This document shows, in pieces, positions 31,650 to 43,500 of a stretch of DNA of 53,074 bases. The notes beneath the pieces are model-generated. The model saw only the letters and a program-made list of their open reading frames with translations. It did not search any database and was not told the origin of the DNA. The stretch is from Acidobacteriota bacterium. GTDB taxonomy: Bacteria > Acidobacteriota > Thermoanaerobaculia > UBA5066. The DNA lies in NCBI GenBank assembly GCA_008363385.1, contig RHKY01000033.1, positions 1 through 53,074 on the forward strand, written 5' to 3'. Each line of letters begins with the position of its first letter. The stretch's first letter is position 1. Made by a program: the position numbers and the translations under genes.

Positions 31650-31765
31650 CGGCGCCGCGGGGGCCCTCCCCGGACATGTTCCTGGGATCGTTGGGGGGAG
31701 GGGGCAGGGGAGGGCCCGACTTCAAGCGGCGCCGGCGGCGCCGCGGGGGCCCTCCCCGGACATGT
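31650..31765. repeat. 30-bp perfect direct repeats with an inverted copy between
   Basis: Bases 31650-31679 recur exactly at 31736-31765. Each copy contains GGGCCCTCCCC (31661-31671 and 31747-31757). Its exact complement GGGGAGGGCCC lies between them (31707-31717) and can pair with either copy, giving two mutually exclusive 11-bp stems. The second copy touches the stop codon of the CBS gene, so on the minus strand the block is that gene's 3' region. Confidence 0.85.
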
Positions 31766-32202
31766 CAGCTCCGGCCGTAGAGGTACTCGGTCAGGTACTC
31801 GACCTTCTGGTGCTCCTCGTCGGCGTGCCAGGAGGTCACGTCGCCGATCGAGACGATCCCCAGGAGGCCGCCGTCGCCGACGACGGGGACGTGGCGGAGG
31901 CGCTCCTGCTTCATGATCGCCTCCACCTCGTCGATCTCGCGTTCGGGCCGGACGACGACGACCTTCGGCGTCATCACCGCCGAGACCGCCGTGGCGGCGG
32001 GGTCGAGGCCCTCGGCCACCACCCGCTTCACGACGTCCCGCTCCGTGAAGATGCCGAGGAAGCGGCTCCCGTCGAAGACGACCAGGGCGCCGACGTTGCG
32101 GTCCCTGAGGACGCGACAGGCGTCCCGGACGGTGCACTCCGGCGCGACCGTGATCACGCCCCCCGCCTTCTTGGCCCTGAGAACGTCGTTTGCTGTCGCC
32201 AT
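31765..32202 (-). CDS. tandem CBS-domain protein
   Basis: 145 residues made only of two CBS motifs: VLRDRNVGALVVFDGSRFLGIFTERD (about 31-56) and IMKQERLRHVPVVGDGGLLGIVSIGD. Stand-alone CBS pairs bind adenine nucleotides and act as energy or redox sensors for partner enzymes. No partner gene is adjacent. ATG 32202. Its 3' end runs into a repeat block. Confidence 0.88.
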   Translation of the reverse strand: MATANDVLRAKKAGGVITVAPECTVRDACRVLRDRNVGALVVFDGSRFLGIFTERDVVKRVVAEGLDPAATAVSAVMTPKVVVVRPEREIDEVEAIMKQERLRHVPVVGDGGLLGIVSIGDVTSWHADEEHQKVEYLTEYLYGRS

Positions 32203-32288
32203 GGTCCGGAATCAGATCCAATCCGAGACGGCGTGTCAACGAGATTCCGCGCCGGCCGTCCGGGAAGGGCGGGCGGACCGGGGGCCCC

Positions 32289-32795
32289 TCAGCGCGTCGG
32301 GGATGCCTTCGCGTCGGCGATCCGCCGGACGACCTCCTTCGTCAGCGGGTTCGGGATCGGGATCGAGAGGTCGTAGAGGGCGATCCTCCAGGCGGCGCCG
32401 ACTCTCCGCAGGACGCCGGAGCCGCGGCAGGCGCCCATGTTCGCCGTGTCGAGCCGCTCGTCGAACCAGGCCACCGTCCCGTCGGGGGAGACGACGACGT
32501 GCCGGTCGTGCCCGCGGAAGGTCCAGGCCTTCCCCTTCGCGAAGTGGGGGTGGGCGTAGGCGCGGAACTCGGGGACCGTCCAGCGCTCGTCGGGGTCGGT
32601 CCCGAGGAAGACCCCCTCGGGGGCGAACCAGGCGAAGTACCGCTCCTCGTCGGCCTTCGCCGCCGCGTCGTGCCAGTCGTCCAGCGCGCGGGCGACCTCG
32701 GCCGCCGGTCCGGGCGGCTCGGCGGCGGGCGCGGGGAGCGCGAGGACGGGGAGGAGGGCGAGGAGGCAGGCGGCGGCCAGGCGGGTTCGGCTCAC
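32289..32795 (-). CDS. exported NTF2-like (SnoaL/DUF4440-type) protein
   Basis: 168 residues. A signal peptide (about 1-25, ending APAAE), then one NTF2-like domain (ALDDWHDAAAKADEERYFAWFAPEGVFLGTDPDERW... in part, VAWFDERLDT, LRRVGAAWRIALYDLSIPIPN). The fold forms a ligand pocket; function ranges from isomerase to binding protein. The start is GTG 32795; TAGACT (32802-32807, minus) ends 6 bases before it with no ribosome binding site. It is divergent from ligA. Confidence 0.75.
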   Translation of the reverse strand: MSRTRLAAACLLALLPVLALPAPAAEPPGPAAEVARALDDWHDAAAKADEERYFAWFAPEGVFLGTDPDERWTVPEFRAYAHPHFAKGKAWTFRGHDRHVVVSPDGTVAWFDERLDTANMGACRGSGVLRRVGAAWRIALYDLSIPIPNPLTKEVVRRIADAKASPTR

Positions 32796-32801
32796 CCCGC
32801 G

Positions 32802-32807
32802 AGTCTA
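32802..32807 (-). promoter_or_regulatory. -10-like TAGACT for NTF2-like gene
   Basis: It ends 6 bases before GTG 32795 on the minus strand and predicts a leaderless RNA. Confidence 0.5.
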
Positions 32808-32808
32808 G

Positions 32809-36362
<3,554 letters not shown>

Positions 36363-36404
36363 AATGCCGCGTCAGCCCGCCCCGGAGCGTCGAGGAGGGA
36401 CCGA

Positions 36405-36620
36405 ATGGACATCCCGATGAAGGTCTACGTCACCTGCCCGATGGCCGAGATGAAGCAGCTTCCGGGCACGCTCATCGCCGTCTCGCCCAGCGGCTACTAC
36501 GAGGTGCACGTGGCGTACGGGTCCAACACGCACACGGTCCTCCTCCCGGTCTGCGGGACGGCGCTGATCGCGAGCGAGCCGCTCCTCTCCCCCCTGCCCG
36601 GCTTCGAGGTGGAGAGGTAG
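36405..36620 (+). CDS. 71-residue conserved-looking small protein
   Basis: A compact beta-rich small protein (VYVTCPMAEMKQLPGTLIAV, YYEVHVAYGSNTHTVLLPV in part) with two Cys and no membrane segment. A strong ribosome binding site (AGGAGG, 36393-36398) lies 6 bases before ATG 36405, and TAGAAT (36360-36365) overlaps the stop of the preceding gene and could be its promoter. It converges on ppk with 4 bases between the ends. Family not recognised. Confidence 0.75.
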   Translation: MDIPMKVYVTCPMAEMKQLPGTLIAVSPSGYYEVHVAYGSNTHTVLLPVCGTALIASEPLLSPLPGFEVER

Positions 36621-36624
36621 CCCT

Positions 36625-38901
36625 TCAGGACGCCTCGTCCTCCTCGCGCGGCAGGTCGCGCGGGGCGGGGAGGTGGTCCCAGGAATCGGCGCCGCCGGTC
36701 TCGAACGCCTCGACGGCGCGCAGGACGCGCCGCCGGGCCTGGTCGAGGAACCAGGCCTGGGAGTCGAGCGGCTCCTCGCCCTCCTTCGGGGCCAGCCGCT
36801 CGTACGTCCCGTCCGCGTGCAGGAGGCGCGTCCTCACGTTGTCGCGCAGGGCGGTCCCGACGATCTCCTCGTCGACGACCTTCGCCAGCGCCGGGTCGAG
36901 GACCGGGAACGCGGTCTCCACGCGCCGGAAGAAGTTCCGGGGCATCCAGTCGGCCGAGGAGAGCCAGACCTCCCGCTGCCCGCCGTTCTCGAAGACGAAC
37001 ACGCGGCTGTGCTCGAGGAAGCGCCCCACGATGGAGACGACGCGGATCCTCTCCGAGATGCCCGGGACGCCGGGCTTCAGGCAGCAGATGCCGCGGACGA
37101 CGAGGTCGACCGGCACCCCGGCCTGCGAGGCGTCGTAGAGGGCGTGGATGACCCGCGGGTCGACGAGGGCGTTCATCCGGGCGCGGATCCCGGCCGGGCG
37201 GCCCGCGACGGCGTGGGCCTTCTCGCGGGCGATCCACTCCAGGACGGTCCGGTGCAGGTCCCGGGGCGCCGTGACGAGGTGCTGGTACGACGTCCGCGCC
37301 GCGAAGCCCGTGAGGGCGTTGAAGAGGCGCGAGGCGTCCTCGCCGAAGCCGGGCCGCGACGTCATCAGCCCGACGTCGGTGTAGATCCGGGCCGTCGTCG
37401 GGTTGTAGTTGCCGGTCCCGAGGTGGACGTACCGGCGGATCCCCTCCTTCTCGCGGCGGACGACGAGGGCGACCTTGGCGTGCGTCTTCAGCCCGACGAC
37501 GCCGTAGACGACGTGGACGCCCGAGCGCTCGAGCGCCCGGGCCCAGACGATGTTGTTCTCCTCGTCGAAGCGCGCCTTCAGCTCGACGAGGACCGCCACC
37601 TGCTTGCCGTTCTCGGCGGCCCGCATCAGCGCGGGGAGGATCGGCGAGTCGGCGCTCGTCCGGTAGAGCGTCATCTTGATCGCGAGCGTCTTGGCGTCGG
37701 AGGCGGCCTTCTCGATCAGCTCGACGACGGGCGCGAACGAGTCGTACGGGTGGTGGAGGAGGATGTCCCCGGCGCGGAGCGCCGCGAAGATCGACCGCTC
37801 GGGGTCGGCGAGCGCCGGGGGGAGCGCGGGCGAGAACGCCGGGTCCTTCAGGTCGCGCCGCTCCAGCTTCGTCAGCGCCGCGAAGTCGCCCACCCCGAGC
37901 GGCCCGTGCACCTCGTAGACGTCCCGCTCGCCAACCTCCAGCTGCCGCATCAGGAGCTTGCGGACCCGCTTCGGCGTCCGCGGGGCGACCTCGACCCGCA
38001 CGACCGCGCCGAAGCGGCGCCGCCTCACCTCCTGCTCGACGGTCGCCAGGAGGTCCGAGGCCTCGTCCTCCTGGATCTCGATGTCGGCGTCGCGGGTGAT
38101 CCGGAAGGCGTGCGAGGAGACGATCGTCAGGCCGGGGAACAGCTCGTCGAGGTTGGCCTGGACGAGCGACTCGAGGAGGAGGAACTCGGCCGCCTCCGGG
38201 CGGACCTTCTTCTTCCCCTCCAGGACGACGCGGAGGGGGAGGAGGCGCGGGATCCCCTGCGGGATCTTCAGCCGGGCGAACTTCGTCTCGCCGGTCTCGG
38301 GGTCGCGCACCTCGACGGCGAGGTTGAGAGAGAGGTTCGACAGGAAGGGGAACGGGTGCCCGGGGTCGACGGCCAGCGGGGTGAGGACGGGGAGGACGTG
38401 CGACCGGAAGTACTCGCGGGCCGGGGCCCTCCGCTCCTCGGTCAGGTCGTCCCACGTCAGGACGTGGATCCCCGCCTCGGCCAGGCGCGGGAGGAGCTCG
38501 TCGACGAAGCAGCGGGTCTGCTCCTCCTCCATCTTCAGGACGGCCGCCCGCACCCTCTCCAGCGTCTCGACCGCGTTGGAGCCGTCCTCGAACGACTCGA
38601 CCCCGTCGCCGAGGACCTGGTCCCTCAGGCCGGCGACGCGGATCATGAAGAACTCGTCCAGGTTCGTCTCGGTGATGGCGAGGAACTTCAGCCGCTCGAG
38701 GACCGGCCAGCGGGGGTCGTGGGCCTCCTCCAGGACGCGGCTGTTGAAGGCGAGCCACGACAGCTCCCGGTTGAAGAGGAGCGCCTTGTCGGCCTTCGGC
38801 TCGGTGACGGGCGGGGGGGCGGGTTTCGGCGTCTCCTCGGCCGGCCGGGGCGCCAGTCGCAGCTCACGCCGCCTGCGGGGGCGCTGTTCGTCGTGGATCA
38901 T
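36625..38901 (-). CDS. ppk1: polyphosphate kinase 1
   Basis: 758 residues. A basic N-terminal extension (about 1-40) precedes the Ppk1 N domain (LLFNRELSWLAFNSRVLEEA), head domain and two PLD-like catalytic domains. The autophosphorylated His493 is in RYVHLGTGNYNPTTARIYTD; IKMTLYRTS and RFDEENNI form the other catalytic motifs. It makes polyphosphate from ATP, linked to stress and virulence-type control. ATG 38901, preceded by GAGGG and by TATGCT (38931-38936, minus). No ppx gene is nearby. Confidence 0.95.
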   Translation of the reverse strand: MIHDEQRPRRRRELRLAPRPAEETPKPAPPPVTEPKADKALLFNRELSWLAFNSRVLEEAHDPRWPVLERLKFLAITETNLDEFFMIRVAGLRDQVLGDGVESFEDGSNAVETLERVRAAVLKMEEEQTRCFVDELLPRLAEAGIHVLTWDDLTEERRAPAREYFRSHVLPVLTPLAVDPGHPFPFLSNLSLNLAVEVRDPETGETKFARLKIPQGIPRLLPLRVVLEGKKKVRPEAAEFLLLESLVQANLDELFPGLTIVSSHAFRITRDADIEIQEDEASDLLATVEQEVRRRRFGAVVRVEVAPRTPKRVRKLLMRQLEVGERDVYEVHGPLGVGDFAALTKLERRDLKDPAFSPALPPALADPERSIFAALRAGDILLHHPYDSFAPVVELIEKAASDAKTLAIKMTLYRTSADSPILPALMRAAENGKQVAVLVELKARFDEENNIVWARALERSGVHVVYGVVGLKTHAKVALVVRREKEGIRRYVHLGTGNYNPTTARIYTDVGLMTSRPGFGEDASRLFNALTGFAARTSYQHLVTAPRDLHRTVLEWIAREKAHAVAGRPAGIRARMNALVDPRVIHALYDASQAGVPVDLVVRGICCLKPGVPGISERIRVVSIVGRFLEHSRVFVFENGGQREVWLSSADWMPRNFFRRVETAFPVLDPALAKVVDEEIVGTALRDNVRTRLLHADGTYERLAPKEGEEPLDSQAWFLDQARRRVLRAVEAFETGGADSWDHLPAPRDLPREEDEAS

Positions 38902-38930
38902 GGTTCCCTCGGCCCGCTGGGCCGGCCTCC

Positions 38931-38936
38931 AGCATA
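38931..38936 (-). promoter_or_regulatory. -10-like TATGCT for ppk1
   Basis: It lies 29 bases before ATG 38901, with a GAGGG ribosome binding site between. Confidence 0.35.
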
Positions 38937-38993
38937 CGCCCGGGCGTCTGGCGGCCGGAAGGCCCCGGTCGGGCGACCGACCGGGGCCGGGGC

Positions 38994-40496
38994 TCACCAG
39001 TAGGAATCCGGGGGAAAGAGGCGGGCGAGCTCGGGCGCCGCGATCGAGGGCGCTCTGGGGTCGTCCTGGCGGACGTAGAGCCCGCCGCCGAGGTTCCGGT
39101 ACCCCGGCCGGACCCGGTTCCACGTCTCGGGCAGCCAGCGGACCCGGTACGTGTAGAGCACCCAGGTGCAGCCCTCGAAGCCGGATGCCCTCGTCTCGGT
39201 CATCCACTCGCCCGTCGCCAGCCGGGGCGCGAAGAGGACGTCGACGTACCACTCGCGGAAGCAGGGAGCGAGGAAGTAGGCGACGCCGGACGGGTCGAAG
39301 ACCCGGTCGTCCGGCCGGGCGTGGGCCCGGAGCGTGCGCAGCGTCGCGACGGTCGCGGCCCGGGGGGACCGGAACGCGTCCCGGTATCGCTCCAGGAAGT
39401 GCGTCCCGGCGGCGAAGGGCAGGACCGCGAGCGCGGCGACGAGGGTCCGCCGCGCGACGCGGGTCGACCGGTTCACGAGGTAGTCCGCCGTCGCGAGCGC
39501 GAAGCCCGGCACGACGAGCGCGAGCATGTAGGCGAACGGCCGGGGGTGCGCCAGGAGCGGCAGGCTCGCGGCGGCGGTGACGACGAGGACACCCCGCAGC
39601 CGGCGGGCCGGCCTGCTTCCGACGAGGCCCGCCGCGGTCGAGAGCAGCGCCACCGCCCACCAGACCACGTCCGCGCGCAGCGGCCCGCCGAGCGTCGCCC
39701 AGAAGGGCTGACGCTCCGGCGAGACGGCGAGCGCCACGTAGTGCGCGTAGTACCGCTCGAGCGCATCCCATCGGCCCCAGAGCGCCACGGCGCCGAGCCA
39801 GGCGCCGCACGCCGAGAGCAAGCCGAGGAGGAAGAGCCCGGCGAGGCGCCGGCCTCCGGCGTCGCGACGGGCGAGGAGGGCGAGGAGCGCCACGGCGAGC
39901 GCGGCGCCCAGCACGGCGCCCTTGACGTGGTGGCTCGCGATCCACGCCGAGACGACCCCGAGCAGGAAGCTCTCGCGCGGACCCGGCTCGGCCGCGAGCC
40001 CGAGCGCCAGCAGGACGCCGGCGAGGAGCGCCCAGTCGTAGCGGAACTCGAGGGCGTGCGTGAGGAACGCGCCGTTGCCCAGGGCCAGGGCCACGGCCGC
40101 CAGGGCGGCGGCCGGCCCGCCCGCGACGCGGAGGCAGGCCCAGAGCAGGGCCGCCAGGACCGTCAGGGACGCCAGCAGGCGGGCGAGGAGGAAGACGGTC
40201 CCGGGATCGGGGGAGCTCGCCGCCAGGGCCCCGAGCGCCGTCGTCGCGGGCGAGACGAGGACCGGGTCCGCTGGGGTCCCCTCCCAGAGGAGCCACCCCG
40301 AACGGATCGCGAACGCCTCGTCGAAGTTCAGGCTCCTCACGCACGCGCTCGCGACGAAGAGCGACGCCAGGGCCGCGGACAGCACCGCGAGCGCCCCGAC
40401 CACCGCCGGGGGGGCGCCGCCGGCGCGGGAGGCCGGGACGTCCCCAGGTACGTCCGGGCCTCCTCCGGAGGCGGCCTCGACGCGGACGGCGTCCAC
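38994..40496 (-). CDS. polytopic GT-C-like membrane glycosyltransferase
   Basis: 500 residues with about ten membrane segments. The first extracytoplasmic loop has SLNFDEAFAIRSGWLLWEG, the acidic DE motif expected of ArnT/PMT-type GT-C enzymes, and a soluble C-terminal part of about 110 residues follows. It likely moves a sugar from a polyprenyl donor onto a lipid or protein outside the membrane; acceptor unknown. The start is GTG 40496; TATCCT (40503-40508, minus) ends 6 bases before it. A second, different membrane protein of this kind lies at 48941-50938. Confidence 0.7.
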   Translation of the reverse strand: MDAVRVEAASGGGPDVPGDVPASRAGGAPPAVVGALAVLSAALASLFVASACVRSLNFDEAFAIRSGWLLWEGTPADPVLVSPATTALGALAASSPDPGTVFLLARLLASLTVLAALLWACLRVAGGPAAALAAVALALGNGAFLTHALEFRYDWALLAGVLLALGLAAEPGPRESFLLGVVSAWIASHHVKGAVLGAALAVALLALLARRDAGGRRLAGLFLLGLLSACGAWLGAVALWGRWDALERYYAHYVALAVSPERQPFWATLGGPLRADVVWWAVALLSTAAGLVGSRPARRLRGVLVVTAAASLPLLAHPRPFAYMLALVVPGFALATADYLVNRSTRVARRTLVAALAVLPFAAGTHFLERYRDAFRSPRAATVATLRTLRAHARPDDRVFDPSGVAYFLAPCFREWYVDVLFAPRLATGEWMTETRASGFEGCTWVLYTYRVRWLPETWNRVRPGYRNLGGGLYVRQDDPRAPSIAAPELARLFPPDSYW

Positions 40497-40502
40497 CGGC
40501 GC

Positions 40503-40508
40503 AGGATA
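40503..40508 (-). promoter_or_regulatory. -10-like TATCCT for GT-C-like gene
   Basis: It ends 6 bases before GTG 40496 on the minus strand, with no ribosome binding site; a leaderless RNA is predicted. Confidence 0.5.
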
Positions 40509-40599
40509 GCGGCTCGCCGGCTCCGGAAGCGCCGGTGCTAACCTGACCGGGGGCCGCAGAGCGCACGCCGCGAGCGCGCCCCTCCTCCAGGAGACCCGG

Positions 40600-43500
40600 A
40601 TGTGGTCCCTCGGGCTCGACCTCGGCTCGGTGACGTCGCGGTGCGTGGCGCTCGACGAGCGCGGCGAGGTGGCCGCGGCGCTCTCGCGCCGGCGGGACGG
40701 GGGCGAGCGGGCAGCCGTCGGCGCCTTCCTCGAGGGGCTCTTCCCGCTCGCCCCCGGGGTCCGCTTCCGGGTCGGGTTCGCGGGGAGCGACGCGCTCCTC
40801 CGGGCCAGGTGCGGCGCGGCGCCCGTCAACGCCCTGGCGGCGGTGGCGGCCGGGGTGCGGCACCTCCACCCGCGCGCCCGCAGCGTCATCGAGATCGGCG
40901 GGCACACGGCGAAGTTCCTCGTCCTCGGCGAGGACGGCGGACTGCGGGACTTCGCGACGAACGAGGCGTGCGCGGCGGGGACCGGTTCGTTCCTCGAGCA
41001 GCAGGCGCGCCGGCTGGGGCTGACGGCGCCGGAGCTGTCGGAGCTCGCGGCCGGGGCGGCCCGGGCCGCGACGGTGGCCGGGCGCTGCTCGGTCTTCGCG
41101 GCCTCCGACATGATCCACCTGCAGCAGAAGGGGACGCCGCTGGCCGAGATCGCCTACGGCCTGGCCATGGCCATCGCGAGGAACGACCTCGCGACGCTCC
41201 TGAAGGGGCGGTCCGTCCCGGCCCCGGTCGTCCTGGCGGGCGGTTGCGCGCGGAACCGCGGGATCGTCCGCGCCTTCGGCGAGGCGCTCGACCTGTCGGG
41301 AGACGACCTCGTCGTCTCCTCCCGGCCGGGGCTCGAGGGGGCGCTCGGCGCCGCGCTGGCCGCGGCCGGAGGCGGGGAGGCACGCGGGTCGAGCCTCGCG
41401 GAGGTCCGCGAGCTCGTGGCCTCGCTCGCCGGGGGAGCGCGGAGGGAGACGCGCACGCTCCCGCCCCTCCGGCCGCCGTCGAGCGGGCCGGCGCCCCGCG
41501 AGCCGGAAGGGAGCGTCCCGCCCGGGAGCGAGGTCTGGCTGGGGCTCGACGTCGGGTCGGTCAGCACGGACCTCGTCGTCCTCGACGCCGGGGGGGACGT
41601 CCGGACGTCGGTCTACCTCCCGACGCGGGGGCGGCCCGCCGAGGCGCTCCGCGAGGGGCTCGCGGTCCTGGCGGGACGGCTCGGCGAGGGGGTCCGGGTC
41701 ATCGGCTGCGGGGCGACCGGCTCCGGCCGGCACCTCGCCGGCCGCCTCGCGGGCGCCGACGTCGTGAAGAACGAGATCACCTGCCAGCTCCTCGGCGCCG
41801 AGCGCTTCGTCCCGGACGTCGACACGATCCTGGAGATCGGGGGGCAGGACTCCAAGCTCATCCTGGCCCGCGACGGGGCGATCTCGGATTTCGCCATGAA
41901 CAAGGTCTGCGCCGCCGGGACGGGCTCGTTCCTCGAGGAGCAGGCGCGCGACCTCTGCCTCGACGTGCGGGGCGAGCTCGCCGCGCGGGCCCTCTCGGCC
42001 GCCGCGCCGCCCGACCTCGGCTCGCGCTGCACGGTCTTCATGGAGACGGAGGTCGTCAACGCCCTCGGCGCCGGCGAGGGGGTGGGGGAGGTCTCGGCGG
42101 GCCTCGCCTACTCGATCGTCCGGAACTACCTCGAGAAGGTCGTCGGCCCGCGGAAGCTCGGCCGACGGATCGTCTTCCAGGGAGGGGTCGCCTCGAACGC
42201 GGCGGTCGTGGCGGCCTTCGAGTCCGTCCTCGGCCGGCCGGTCTCGGTCCACCCGTACAACCGGATCTCGGGCGCGATCGGGGCCGCGCTGGCGGCGAAG
42301 GAGGCGCGGGACCGGTCCGGGCGGGAGGCCCCGAGCGCCTTCGCGGGGTTCGCCTGCGCCGAGGCCCCGGAGGTCACGTCGTTCGAGTGCCGCCGCTGCC
42401 CGAACCGCTGCGAGGTGAACGTCCTCGAGACCGGCGGCGGGCGGGCGTTCTTCGGCGACACGTGCGAGCGGTACGCGAGCGGTGCCGGGGCGTCCGCGTG
42501 CCGCGTCCCGAACCTGGCCGAGGAGTACGTCGAGCGGTGCGAGTCGCTCTTCGCCCTCGCCGACGCGGCAGCTCCCCCGGTCGGCGTCCCGCGCGCTTCC
42601 AGCGTCATGGGGGCGCTCCCGTTCTGGGCGACGTTCTGGAAGGAGCTCGGGTTCCGCCCGGTCCTCTCGGAGGCGACCTCGCGCGAGACGCTGGCGCTGG
42701 GCCTGTCGCGCCTCTCGGTCGGGGTCTGCCTGCCGATCAAGGTGACCGCCGGGCACGTCCACGAGCTCCTGCGGCGCGGGGTGGAGCCGGTCTTCGTCCC
42801 GGCGGTCGTCGTCCTCCCGGGCGACGAGCCCTCTCGCTCGTACGCCTGCCCGTACACGATGGCCGTCCCGTTCATCGTCGGCGCCCCGGACGGGGAGCGG
42901 CTCCTCTCGCCCGTCGTCACGTTCGAGACCGAGGAGGGGTTCGCCGAGGGCTTCGCCCCGTTCCGGGAACGGCTCGGCGTCTCGCGGGACCGGCTGCGGC
43001 AGGCCTACCGCGCCGCCGCGTGGGCGCAGGAGGAGCTGGACGCGCTCTTCCGCGAGCGGGTGCGGGACGAGATCGCCCACGGCCCGCACCGGCACGTCTT
43101 CGGCGTCCTGGGCCGTCCCTACGTCCTCTTCGACCCGTACCTCGCCATGGGCCTCTTCGAGCGCCTCCGCCGGCTCAAGGTCCTCGCCGTCCCGCTCGGC
43201 CTCCTGCCCGAGGCGGCCGAGAGGCCTTCCCCCTCGCCGCTCCCGTGGCGCTTCCCGGCGGACGTGCACGAGGGGGCGCTCGCGCTGGCCGGGGCCGAGG
43301 GGGTCCACCCCGTCGTCCTGACGTCGTTCGGGTGCGGACCCGACGCCTTCGCGTCCCACCCGGTCGGGGAGGCCCTGGCCGGCCGGCCGCACCTCGTCCT
43401 GGAGCTGGACGAGCACCGGGGCGAGGCGGGGCTCCTGACGCGGGTCGAGGCCTTCCTCGACCTGCTGGAGCGGGAGGCGCGGGTGCCGCCGCCGCGCCGG

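Noticed and set aside
31598-31764. IS element or attachment site at the repeats
   Set aside because: There is no transposase or integrase and no target duplication; the gap is too short to hold one.
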